Positions 23,580 to 30,563 of a stretch of 31,904 nucleotides of DNA are shown here, piece by piece. The stretch is from JBEBXQ01 sp040391535 (GTDB lineage: Bacteria > Bacteroidota > Bacteroidia > Cytophagales > Spirosomataceae): NCBI GenBank assembly GCA_040391535.1, contig JBEBXQ010000042.1:1-31904 (forward strand), given 5' to 3'. Both the position numbers and the translations under genes were made by a program. The notes under the pieces were generated by a model, which was not told the origin of the DNA, did no database searches, and was given only the letters and a program-made list of their open reading frames with translations. How positions within the stretch are numbered: position 1 is the stretch's first letter; each line of letters opens with the position of its first letter.

Positions 23580-24464
23580 ATGATATCATCTTCCTGGGAA
23601 ATTGTTCTGAACCATACCAGTGAACTCGGTGAAGGTCCCGTCTGGGATTCTGTCAGTAAAAGAATTATCTGGCTGGATATAATCGCCGGTGAAATCCATT
23701 CGTATTATCCCGAAGAACAAAAACATACCACGCTCAAAACCGGTCAGATGATCGGCGCGGCCGTCCTGCGGCAGTCAGGCGGGCTCATGGGTGCTTTGCA
23801 TCATGGGATTTATGAAATTAACGAAACCACAGGAACTCTAACGCTACTGAAAGACCCGGAAAGCCATCTGCCCGGAAACCGCTTTAATGATGGAAAATGT
23901 GATCCGCAGGGGAGATTCTGGGCCGGGACCATGTCAATTGACGAAAGTCTTGTGGCCGGTAACCTGTACCGTATAGACCCGGATGGTCATATTGAGCATT
24001 TTGAAAGTAACATCGGCTGCTCAAACGGACTGGCGTGGAGCCCTGACCAGCAAACCATGTACTATATCGATTCACCCACACGTCAGGTATATGCTTATGA
24101 TTTTGAAAAAGAAACGGGTCATATAAGCCATAAAAGGGTGGCCGTTACCATTCCGGAAGGGACGGGTTATCCTGACGGTATGACCATTGATACGGAAGGT
24201 ATGCTGTGGATCGCTTTATGGGACGGATGGGGTATCGCACGATATAACCCTGAAAACGGAGAATTATTACAAAAGTTTGATTTGCCGGCAGCACGGATTA
24301 CCTCCTGTGCATTTGGCGGAGACACCCTGAATGACTTATATGTAACTTCTGCCTATACACGGCTTGATGCCGCCGAAAAAGAAAAACAACCCCTGGCCGG
24401 AAGTCTTTTTGTGATTAAAAACCTGCCTGTAAAAGGGTACGATTCTGATCGGTTCGGAGGGTAA
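23580..24464 (+). CDS. SMP-30/gluconolactonase-like lactonase
   Basis: 294 residues, cytoplasmic, a six-bladed propeller of the SMP-30/regucalcin/gluconolactonase family. Expected metal ligands are all seen: Glu18 in LGEGPVW, Asn149 in SNGLAWSPD and Asp199 in YPDGMTID, with Asn103-Asp104 in the substrate region NRFNDGKCDPQGRFWAGTM. Such enzymes hydrolyse sugar lactones (glucono-, arabino- or xylonolactone); the residues alone do not fix which one. No sugar dehydrogenase or aldonate dehydratase is adjacent. An intrinsic terminator lies about 100 bases downstream. Confidence 0.88.
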   Translation: MISSSWEIVLNHTSELGEGPVWDSVSKRIIWLDIIAGEIHSYYPEEQKHTTLKTGQMIGAAVLRQSGGLMGALHHGIYEINETTGTLTLLKDPESHLPGNRFNDGKCDPQGRFWAGTMSIDESLVAGNLYRIDPDGHIEHFESNIGCSNGLAWSPDQQTMYYIDSPTRQVYAYDFEKETGHISHKRVAVTIPEGTGYPDGMTIDTEGMLWIALWDGWGIARYNPENGELLQKFDLPAARITSCAFGGDTLNDLYVTSAYTRLDAAEKEKQPLAGSLFVIKNLPVKGYDSDRFGG

Positions 24465-24562
24465 GCCTGAGAATAATGGAAGGAAAGGGTAAATTAAAAT
24501 AATACAATTATCAAATTTCATATTAAGGTATAAAAACACGATATTTGTATAATTTCCCTTAT

Positions 24563-24590
24563 GAAAGGATTTTAACCTTTCTGTTTTTTT
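24563..24590 (+). terminator. Intrinsic terminator after the lactonase gene
   Basis: GAAAGG (24563-24568) and CCTTTC (24576-24581) form a 6-bp stem with a 7-base loop, followed by TG and seven T (24584-24590). It is only 20 bases before the DUF983 start, so it could alternatively act as an attenuator for that gene. Confidence 0.65.
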
Positions 24591-24610
24591 CTGATCTGTT
24601 TTAAATACAA

Positions 24611-24976
24611 ATGGCCGATACACATCCGATTCGCAGTATTTTATTCAATAAATGTCCCCGGTGCGGGAAAGGTAATTTTTTCATTACCAATTCTTCCTAT
24701 ACCAGGAATTTTGATAAAATGCATAAGCACTGTCCGCACTGCAATGAAAATCTGGTGCCCGAGCCGGGATTTTACCAGGGTGCACTTTATATGAGCTACG
24801 CGTATTACGTGGCTTTCATGGTGATCTATTTTCTGCTGTTTGCCACCTTCCTTTCGGATTATTACAATTATTTCCTGATCAGTATTATTCCGATATTCAT
24901 TCTTCTGACACCCTTTATTTACAGGCTGGCACGCAGGTCGTGGTTCACCATTTTTATGAAGAAAAACCAGAAATAA
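24611..24976 (+). CDS. DUF983 membrane protein with two zinc-ribbon Cys pairs
   Basis: 121 residues. The N-terminal cytoplasmic part has CPRCGKGNFF (Cys15, Cys18) and CPHCNENLVPEPGFYQGALYMSY (Cys41, Cys44), the DUF983 signature with a single four-Cys zinc site. Two membrane helices follow (about 60-80 and 86-105), then a basic C-terminus. The family is widespread in Bacteroidota and Alphaproteobacteria, sometimes near cytochrome oxidase assembly genes; its role is not settled. It stands alone here between two terminators. Confidence 0.85.
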   Translation: MADTHPIRSILFNKCPRCGKGNFFITNSSYTRNFDKMHKHCPHCNENLVPEPGFYQGALYMSYAYYVAFMVIYFLLFATFLSDYYNYFLISIIPIFILLTPFIYRLARRSWFTIFMKKNQK

Positions 24977-25004
24977 TACATTAGATTTTATAAATACGAT
25001 ACAC

Positions 25005-25048
25005 TTAAGGGAACCGGTCAACAGGTTCCCTTAAAATCTCCGTTTTTT
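25005..25048 (+). terminator. Hairpin terminator after the DUF983 gene
   Basis: TTAAGGGAACC (25005-25015) and GGTTCCCTTAA (25024-25034) pair perfectly over 11 bp with an 8-base loop. A run of six T lies at 25043-25048, slightly distant from the stem. Confidence 0.7.
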
Positions 25049-25215
25049 ATGCGCCTTTCTTACCTCTCCGCACACAATAACCATTTCGCTTCATAACATC
25101 AAAACTGTGAATATCAATTCATTAAACATAAAAATATGAAATGTGTTCATGATGATAAAACTATTGCTTGTCATCTGTAAATCCTGTATATTCCCATCAC
25201 AAAGCGGCCGTTTCA

Positions 25216-25300
25216 GGCTAAAAATAACCACGAAGCGGTGAAAATATTATAGAAACAAAGGGAGAAGATAACACCCGCAAAATCCTGAAACGGTGATATT
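25216..25300 (+). repeat. Dispersed intergenic repeat, copy B
   Basis: Collinear with the reverse complement of 9644-9745. Shared blocks are AAAAATAACCACGAA (25220-25234), TATAGAAA (25248-25255), AGAAGATAAC (25263-25272), AAAATCCTGAAA (25279-25290) and GGTGATA (25292-25298). This copy lacks about 17 bases found in copy A. Confidence 0.7.
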
Positions 25301-25359
25301 TTGAAGAGCCTGAAAATACCCCCGATTCCAGTCACTGAAATACTTTAACCACCAACGTT

Positions 25360-25953
25360 ATGGAAATAGCTGTTTTATTATTTGAAGACTTTGAAACACT
25401 GGATGTCTTTGGTCCGGTTGAAATCTTTGGCAGGCTTCGGGACCATTATTCTGTCAGATTTTACTCGCAGGAAGGCGGATTGATAAAAAACCTTCATGGC
25501 ATTTCCATCTTAACCGAAAAGTTAGGTTCTGTTCAGGGTAATATAGATATTTTCCTGATTCCCGGTGGGCCCGGAACTCGTAAGGAAGTCAAAAACCCTT
25601 TATTAATCGATCTGATCAGACAGGTATCTGCCAGAAGTACGTTCGTACATACCGTTTGTACCGGAAGTGCTTTACTCGCTAAAACAGGGTTGCTGGACGG
25701 GAAAAAAGCAACTTCCAACAAAAGGGCATTTGGTTGGGTGATAACCCAGGGTAAAGATGTAAAATGGGATAAACAGGCTCGCTGGGTAGTGGATGGCAAC
25801 TATTACACGTCTTCGGGAGTGAGTGCCGGGATGGATATGGCATTAGGTTTTCTGGCCGACCGCCACGGCATAGAGTTTGCCAGAAATACCGCCTTTGAAA
25901 TTGAATATAACTGGATAGAGGATAAGGAAAATGATTCATTTAAAGCAGAATGA
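25360..25953 (+). CDS. DJ-1/PfpI family protein
   Basis: 197 residues, cytoplasmic, one flavodoxin-like class I glutamine-amidotransferase-type domain. The nucleophile elbow is VHTVCTGSALLAKTGLLDGKKAT with Cys100; IPGGPGTRKE (67 onward) forms the loop that completes the pocket, and Asp15/Glu21 are candidates for the acidic partner. YTSSGVSAGMDMALGFLAD follows the pattern of isonitrile hydratase-like and ThiJ/PfpI members. The precise activity (isonitrile hydratase, glyoxalase III-like or other) cannot be told from sequence. It is convergent with the symporter gene. Confidence 0.87.
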   Translation: MEIAVLLFEDFETLDVFGPVEIFGRLRDHYSVRFYSQEGGLIKNLHGISILTEKLGSVQGNIDIFLIPGGPGTRKEVKNPLLIDLIRQVSARSTFVHTVCTGSALLAKTGLLDGKKATSNKRAFGWVITQGKDVKWDKQARWVVDGNYYTSSGVSAGMDMALGFLADRHGIEFARNTAFEIEYNWIEDKENDSFKAE

Positions 25954-26008
25954 TATTCGTGCGAAAGCCTTTAGATCAGGCTAAAATGAATATAAAATAC
26001 CTCTCCCC

Positions 26009-27442
26009 TTATTCTTTATCCCACTGCTCTGCGTTTTTTATCCCCCATTTCCGGGCATTAAAAACAGGGTTTTTCCCCTGAACTCTCTGTTCGTGATAAT
26101 CTTTGAGACATTGCATTGCTGGTTTTCTTAACAGAAAAATCGCAATCAGGTTAAGCCAGGCCATAGCCCCTACCCCGATATCCCCCATCGCCCACGCCAG
26201 CTCAGCTGACTTCACCGATCCGTAAAAAGTAGCAATCAGTATCACAATTCTGAGTAGTTGTACATTCCAGAATTTCCCGCCGACTTTCTGTTTCAGATAA
26301 CTGAAGTTCGTTTCTCCGATATAGTAATAAGCCATAATAGTGGTAAAGGCGAAGAAGAATAAGGAAAGCGCTACAAAACCAGCTCCCAAAGACGGGAAAT
26401 GGGCATTAACAGCCATTTGGGTAAATTCCGCACCGATGGCCGATCCCGGAATATTTTCTACAATAAACCCACCGGCAGGATTGACCACATTATACTGGCC
26501 CGTAAACAGGATCATTAATGCTGTAGCCGTACATACAAAAAGCGTATCAATGTACACGGAAAAAGCCTGGACAATCCCCTGCTTGGCCGGGTGATCTACT
26601 TCTGCCGCCGCTGCCGCATGTGGTGCGGTGCCTTGTCCGGCTTCATTGGAATAGATCCCACGCTTTACACCCCACGCAACCGCCATACCGAATATCCCTC
26701 CAAAAGCCGGTTCCAGATCAAAAGCCGAAGCAAAAATCAATCGGAATACCGCAGGCACTTCCTGAATATTAATAAAAATAATGATAACAGCCATCAGAAT
26801 ATAAGCACCTGCCATAAACGGAACCACCAGTTCAGCCACTCTTCCGATCCTTTTGACACCACCGAAGATAATCAGCCCCAGCAATACCACGATAATACCT
26901 CCCGTCACCTCCACCGGAATATCAAACGCGTTATAAACACTCACTGCAATACTGTTGCTCTGCACACCCGGAAGGAACACGGTAGTACTTAACACCGTCA
27001 CCACTGCAAACAAAACGGCATACCATTTTATGCCCAATCCTTTTTCAATGTAGTAGGCCGGTCCGCCTCTGAATTGTCCGCTCTCGTCAATCGTTTTGTA
27101 AATCTGTCCTAATGTAGCTTCAATAAATGCAGAAGATGCTCCCAGAAATGCAATCAGCCACATCCAGAAAACAGCCCCCGGCCCTCCCATCGCAATGGCT
27201 GTGGCCACACCGGCGATATTACCCGTTCCTACTCTTCCGGAAATAGCGATGGAAAAAGCCTGAAATGAAGAGACACCCTTATCAGAAGCTTTTCCGTCGA
27301 AAAGCAAGGTGATCATATCTTTCAGATAACGTACCTGAAGGAATTTTGTAATGAAGGAAAAATAAATACCGGCAGCCAGACAAAGAAAGATGAGCGCGTT
27401 ACTCCAGATAATATCATTGATCAGATTGACTATTTCTTCCAT
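26009..27442 (-). CDS. Sodium:alanine/glycine symporter, AgcS family
   Basis: 477 residues with about ten to eleven membrane helices. The family signature is visible as GGPGAVFWMWLIAFLGASSAFIEATLGQIYK (about 85-115), with SGRVGTGNIAGVATAIAMGG just before it, the substrate and sodium-binding loop. KRGIYSNEAGQGTAPHAAAAAEVDHPAKQGIVQ around 262-294 is also typical. The protein imports alanine or glycine with sodium across the inner membrane. The N-terminal start MEEIVNLINDIIWSN is normal. It is a single gene, with no enzyme of amino-acid metabolism attached. Confidence 0.9.
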   Translation of the reverse strand: MEEIVNLINDIIWSNALIFLCLAAGIYFSFITKFLQVRYLKDMITLLFDGKASDKGVSSFQAFSIAISGRVGTGNIAGVATAIAMGGPGAVFWMWLIAFLGASSAFIEATLGQIYKTIDESGQFRGGPAYYIEKGLGIKWYAVLFAVVTVLSTTVFLPGVQSNSIAVSVYNAFDIPVEVTGGIIVVLLGLIIFGGVKRIGRVAELVVPFMAGAYILMAVIIIFINIQEVPAVFRLIFASAFDLEPAFGGIFGMAVAWGVKRGIYSNEAGQGTAPHAAAAAEVDHPAKQGIVQAFSVYIDTLFVCTATALMILFTGQYNVVNPAGGFIVENIPGSAIGAEFTQMAVNAHFPSLGAGFVALSLFFFAFTTIMAYYYIGETNFSYLKQKVGGKFWNVQLLRIVILIATFYGSVKSAELAWAMGDIGVGAMAWLNLIAIFLLRKPAMQCLKDYHEQRVQGKNPVFNARKWGIKNAEQWDKE

Positions 27443-27775
27443 GTTGCAGGGTAAAGGAATCAGTTGAATTTAATACGATGTCGCGAAAATAAAGAATGCT
27501 TTCGTGCAACGGGCACTTTTCTGAATATTATTTTTCACTTTCCCCTGATTTCATTATTATATTTTGCATCCAATCTGTTCTGCCTAAACAAAAAATTCAG
27601 CGGGGATCCTACTTCATATCCATTTATAATCAACAGGATATCAATGTGTTTTTATCTGTGCCTGTAGTTGAGTGTATAACTAAACTACAGTAGTTTTAGC
27701 TGTAGTTGATCATTAATTCCTGAAATAACAAAACCCTTTCCAACTATTTCAGGCCCGTCAGAGTCTCCCCTGTAT
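27443..27775. other. Intergenic region between divergent symporter and lipoprotein
   Basis: 333 A/T-rich bases without a supported gene; the open frames within it are weak in composition. TATTTTG at about 27558 is close to a -7 element on the plus strand. The main structure is the CTGTAGTT repeat cluster at 27662-27709. Confidence 0.6.
27662..27709. promoter_or_regulatory. CTGTAGTT repeat cluster, possible operator
   Basis: CTGTAGTTGA occurs at 27662-27671 and again at 27700-27709, and its inverse AACTACAG lies at 27683-27690. The centre also forms a perfect 15-base palindrome, AAACTACAGTAGTTT (27682-27696). The cluster lies 88 bases before the lipoprotein start farthest from it, on the shared divergent promoter region. 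Confidence 0.45.
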
Positions 27776-27796
27776 ATGATCAATCCTGAATCCATT

Positions 27797-28492
27797 ATGA
27801 AAAATCAGTTTATTTTTGGAGTAGTTACTCTTTTTTTACTTGCCGGAAGCGGTTGCAGTACAAACCATCCGGGCCCGGAGATCACCGGTCCCGAGCCTGA
27901 GCCTTCTCTTAAGTTCATAGAACGGGATAGTGTTGCTACAGGAGATTACAGGGGGATTTCTGTCCATAGCACTTTGGACGATGCCTTTGCGATACTGGAA
28001 GATTACCGTGAAAAGCAAATGATTACCTATCTGGGAGCGGTGAATAACTATTTCTCTGATATTACCGATATTGAAAACCGGATCGGCTTTTTTGAATGGG
28101 TTGTACTCGATCAGAAATCTGATACAGAAAACGGTGTGCAGATTCAGCTGGAAGCCGGAGCCGTAAAGCGTTTAAGGCTGAATAAAGGTAAGGAGCTCAC
28201 CCAATGGCCTGAAACAGCAGACCCAAAGATAGCCGTCCGGATAAATGATCCCTCAGATCTGCTTTACAGCAAACTCGTTGTACTCAGCAATCAACCCGAA
28301 TTTTCCCGAAATTTTGAGCGTATTGTACTTACTACAAAATATGAGTATGCTATCTATGATCCGGTCAGGGCAGAGCAACCCTGGACATTTATATACTGGT
28401 CTGAATCAGAAGGCAGGATGGAACAGGTACGTTTATATTTTAAGGACAAAAAAGTACACTATTTTATCGTAGATCACTTTGAGCAGATTTAA
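27797..28492 (+). CDS. Lipoprotein of unknown function
   Basis: 231 residues from the ATG at 27797 (MKNQFIFGVVTLFLLAGSGC), with a lipobox at AGSGC. The ATG at 27776 would add seven residues before the signal peptide and is less likely. The mature part starts with a Pro/Glu-rich linker (GPEITGPEPEPS) and continues as a mixed alpha/beta domain (YRGISVHSTLDDAFAILEDYREKQMITYLGAVNNYFSD), ending in aromatic strands (MEQVRLYFKDKKVHYFIVDHF). I do not recognise the family. The stop codon lies at the left border of a MITE-like repeat, so the natural C-terminus may have been altered by its insertion. Confidence 0.7.
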   Translation: MKNQFIFGVVTLFLLAGSGCSTNHPGPEITGPEPEPSLKFIERDSVATGDYRGISVHSTLDDAFAILEDYREKQMITYLGAVNNYFSDITDIENRIGFFEWVVLDQKSDTENGVQIQLEAGAVKRLRLNKGKELTQWPETADPKIAVRINDPSDLLYSKLVVLSNQPEFSRNFERIVLTTKYEYAIYDPVRAEQPWTFIYWSESEGRMEQVRLYFKDKKVHYFIVDHFEQI

Positions 28493-28667
28493 ACCCAGAT
28501 AACGCGTTAGGAATGCTGACGAAATAAGCGGGGGTCGCCCTCGACTTTTGCAAACTATTCGTGATGCTCGATTGCAGGCCTATCGGGATAGGTCAAAAGA
28601 GAGCGGAAGCGAATAGGAAGCAAAATAAAATTGTAGGCCATGAGCTAATGCGGAATTTGGGTTAAAT
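28487..28667. mobile_element. MITE-like element with imperfect terminal inverted repeats
   Basis: The left end (28487-28510, ATTTAAACCC... CGCGTTAG) and the right end (28645-28667, CTAATGCG... GGGTTAAAT) are imperfect inverted repeats, about 18 of 23 matching with one gap. A second inner inverted pair (TTTTGCAAACTATTCG at 28546 onward with CGAATAGGAAGCAAAA at 28611 onward) and a central hairpin (CCTATC GG GATAGG at 28579-28592) add to the structure. No transposase frame exists, so this is a non-autonomous element or an insertion-sequence remnant. Confidence 0.6.
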
Positions 28668-28710
28668 CAGACCGCTGATTTTCCTTCCTTTCCATAAAGT
28701 ACTCAGATGT

Positions 28711-28744
28711 TTATGAGGCAGTTTCTTCATGAAACGCCTCATAA
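28711..28744. terminator. Hairpin between convergent lipoprotein and rrf2 genes
   Basis: TTATGAGGC (28711-28719), one bulged A, GTTTC (28721-28725), loop TTCAT, GAAAC (28731-28735) and GCCTCATAA (28736-28744) form a 14-bp stem with a single bulge. It is 18 bases after the Rrf2 stop codon. No T-run is present on either strand. Confidence 0.55.
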
Positions 28745-28762
28745 CACATTTGGATCCTGATC

Positions 28763-29194
28763 CTATATTGCTTTCAGGATAGCACCGGAATGAAGATTCC
28801 CGGCCAGCAAACGGATACTGGTATTCTGAAACGTTTCGAGCATCTGTGTACGGAGTGCTTTGTAAGTATGGTGCATCGGACAGGGATTTAGCTCCGAGCA
28901 TTGCAATAATCCAAGACCGCAACTGTAAAAAACATCGAGTCCGTCTATCACTTCCACCACTTCCAGCAGCGATTTATCAAGTTGCTGGTCGGATAAGAAA
29001 AAACCTCCGTAAGGCCCTTTGAGTGAAGTAACGATCCGGTTTTTGTTTAAAAGCTGCAATAATTTAGCGGTAAAAGCTTCCGGTGCATCAATTTCAGCGG
29101 CGATCTGCCTGACGTTCAGGCGACGGGAACTGCTGCTGTGTGCAGCCAGATAAACGACAGCCCGGATGGCATACTGACTTGATTTAGAAATCAT
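28763..29194 (-). CDS. Rrf2-family regulator with three Cys, NsrR-like
   Basis: 143 residues. A winged-helix N-terminus (MISKSSQYAIRAVVYLAAH, then LNVRQIAAEIDAPEAFTAKLLQLL and LKGPYGGFFLS wing) is standard Rrf2. Cys92, Cys99 and Cys105 (SCGLGLLQCSELNPC) match the three-Cys iron-sulfur site of NsrR and IscR types. NsrR loses repression when nitric oxide attacks the cluster. It is the last gene of a three-gene minus-strand operon behind a truncated hemoglobin, which favours nitric-oxide sensing over iron-sulfur biogenesis; no isc or suf genes are present. It is 6 bases after the membrane-protein gene. Confidence 0.88.
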   Translation of the reverse strand: MISKSSQYAIRAVVYLAAHSSSSRRLNVRQIAAEIDAPEAFTAKLLQLLNKNRIVTSLKGPYGGFFLSDQQLDKSLLEVVEVIDGLDVFYSCGLGLLQCSELNPCPMHHTYKALRTQMLETFQNTSIRLLAGNLHSGAILKAI

Positions 29195-29200
29195 AACTGT

Positions 29201-29668
29201 TTATTTTCTTGCAGAAATGACTGAAACCGTGCTGCTGCGGAAAGCCTGAATACCCATTACAAACAGCACACCAACCTTGATTACCTCAAAGATGATGTAA
29301 TAAAAATGCAGTGAAGACCCTGCTACAGCCTCCCCTTTTATAACCAGTGTGGCGCGCTCATCCAAAGCCGGCAACAGCCAGAAGGTTTGCAGCATAAGCA
29401 CGGTCAGTACCAGCGGGAACTGCCAGTTGCTCAGACTCAGCACTCTTTGCTTATTACTGATAAAACAAATATAGATGGCAATGGCAAAAACCCATTCAAC
29501 CTTATTAAGCGCACCAAAAACAAGCCGCCCGATACCAAGACCCAGCGGCACGGTAATACCCGGAGCCTGGAATTTCAGCCAGGCTTCCATAAAACTGATG
29601 GCACAGACAAAACCCAGCCATGTGAAAACACAGGCTATAATAACAGGCTGATTATTCTTTCCGGACAT
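29201..29668 (-). CDS. Small four-helix membrane protein
   Basis: 155 residues with four membrane helices (about 8-28, 55-72, 82-102, 122-143). Short polar loops hold FMEAWLKFQAPGI and NKVEWVFAIAIY. The family is not certain to me. In many Bacteroidota a gene of this sort lies between a truncated hemoglobin gene and an Rrf2 gene, as here, suggesting a link to nitric-oxide or oxygen handling. The ATG is two bases after the hemoglobin stop, indicating translational coupling. Confidence 0.75.
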   Translation of the reverse strand: MSGKNNQPVIIACVFTWLGFVCAISFMEAWLKFQAPGITVPLGLGIGRLVFGALNKVEWVFAIAIYICFISNKQRVLSLSNWQFPLVLTVLMLQTFWLLPALDERATLVIKGEAVAGSSLHFYYIIFEVIKVGVLFVMGIQAFRSSTVSVISARK

Positions 29669-29670
29669 CC

Positions 29671-30066
29671 TTAAAAAATAGGTTTTCCCGCGCTCTCACG
29701 GATATAATCCAGTTTATAACGAAACATTTCCGCCATTTTCCCGCCACGCCATTTAGCTTCATCAGCCTTTTCACCTGCAAACAGTTCATCTACAGTACTG
29801 TAAAAAATAGTCAGCCAGGTATCAAAATGCCCGCCACTGATGGGCAGCTGAATATGCGGAGGAAACGGACTGCCATGATAAGTATGCTCCTCCAGTAAAA
29901 TGGTCTGCCAGAAACGATACATCTTGTCCAGATGCTCCGGCCAGCGATCACCGATCCTTTCATTAAAAACCGGCCCTATCAGTTCATTCCGGCGGACATT
30001 ACCATAAAAGGTATCTACCAGCAGCTTTATATCTTCCAGTGTCTGAATATCTCTGCGTTCATTCAT
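29671..30066 (-). CDS. Group III truncated hemoglobin
   Basis: 131 residues, a 2-over-2 globin of the third group. The B-helix Phe20-Tyr21 pair (DTFYGNVRRNELIGPVF), RFWQTIL with Trp53, and the proximal region PISGGHFDTWL with His80 as heme ligand are clear. Group III members such as Ctb of Campylobacter respond to and protect from nitrosative stress. It opens an operon that continues with a membrane protein and an Rrf2 regulator, and a palindrome overlaps its promoter. The start MNERRDIQTLEDI is usual. Confidence 0.88.
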   Translation of the reverse strand: MNERRDIQTLEDIKLLVDTFYGNVRRNELIGPVFNERIGDRWPEHLDKMYRFWQTILLEEHTYHGSPFPPHIQLPISGGHFDTWLTIFYSTVDELFAGEKADEAKWRGGKMAEMFRYKLDYIRESAGKPIF

Positions 30067-30089
30067 AGGTACTTTTCTTTATCTCCCTG

Positions 30090-30097
30090 CAAAATTA
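30090..30097 (-). promoter_or_regulatory. -7 element of the truncated hemoglobin operon
   Basis: On the minus strand the sequence is TAATTTTG, matching TAnnTTTG, 23 bases upstream of the hemoglobin start. Confidence 0.55.
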
Positions 30098-30106
30098 ATG
30101 AATGAA

Positions 30107-30118
30107 TCTTATTTAAGA
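30107..30118. promoter_or_regulatory. Palindrome in the hemoglobin promoter, likely Rrf2 operator
   Basis: TCTTATTTAAGA has 5-bp arms and a 2-bp centre and lies between the -7 element and the -33 position on the minus strand. A/T-rich palindromes with AAGA/TCTT arms are similar to NsrR sites. A repressor bound here would block transcription of its own operon. Confidence 0.45.
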
Positions 30119-30200
30119 CATTTTTATCCGAAATAAAAAAATGATATTTATCAGCTATTCCGGAGAAATTATTTCAATTTTGAAAAAAGTAAGTTCAGCT

Positions 30201-30563
30201 ATGTTATGTGCTATCGTACTCGTAGGAATCGGCGGTGGTATCGGCAGCATTTTCAGGTACCTCACCGCTGTTTATATTCATAAAAATCTCGCTTCCCTGT
30301 TTCCATGGGCCACTTTCGCAGCCAATATCACGGGGTGCTTTATCATTGGTATTTTACTCAGCCTGTTTGAAAAAGAGCAGCTGACCAGTCCGGATATCAA
30401 ATTTCTGTTCATTACAGGTTTTTGCGGCGGCTATACCACTTTCATGACCGATAACATGACCCGTATCGAAAACGGAAACACATTTGTGGCACTGCTCAAT
30501 ATCGGCTTCAGTGTCATGGCGGGATTAACGGCTACCTGGCCTGGGCTATACTTTATCCGCTGA
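30201..30563 (+). CDS. crcB: Fluoride channel, CrcB/Fluc
   Basis: 120 residues from the ATG at 30201 (MLCAIVLVGIGGGIGSIFRY), which matches the usual start and length. An in-frame ATG at 30141 would add a polar 20-residue extension. Four membrane helices are seen, with the conserved GGGIGSIFRY, ATFAANITGCFIIG (the Asn is the pore residue) and GFCGGYTTFMTDN (Phe and Thr of the fluoride track). Fluc proteins form dual-topology dimers that export fluoride. No fluoride riboswitch is recognisable upstream. The last 18 bases overlap the 3' end of the convergent oxidoreductase gene. Confidence 0.88.
   Translation: MLCAIVLVGIGGGIGSIFRYLTAVYIHKNLASLFPWATFAANITGCFIIGILLSLFEKEQLTSPDIKFLFITGFCGGYTTFMTDNMTRIENGNTFVALLNIGFSVMAGLTATWPGLYFIR

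Larger units (their letters stand above)
24977..25359. other. Intergenic region with terminator and dispersed repeat
   Basis: 383 bases without a gene. It holds a hairpin terminator (25005-25048), about 170 bases of A/T-rich DNA in which I see nothing, and copy B of the dispersed repeat (25216-25300), ending 60 bases before the DJ-1/PfpI gene. Confidence 0.7.

Noticed and set aside
25966..25982. Terminator between the DJ-1 and symporter genes (AGCCT, 7-base loop, AGGCT)
   Set aside because: Only a 5-bp stem with a weak T-tract on the minus strand; not strong enough to list.
27464..27693. Two overlapping 65-67 codon frames on the plus strand
   Set aside because: They lie in an A/T-rich divergent promoter region, overlap each other, and have low-complexity hydrophobic translations.
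30067..30200. Fluoride riboswitch ahead of crcB
   Set aside because: I could not find the conserved GGxGAUGGxxxxCCxC-type 5' core or the expected pseudoknot. The region is A/T-rich and shared with the hemoglobin promoter.
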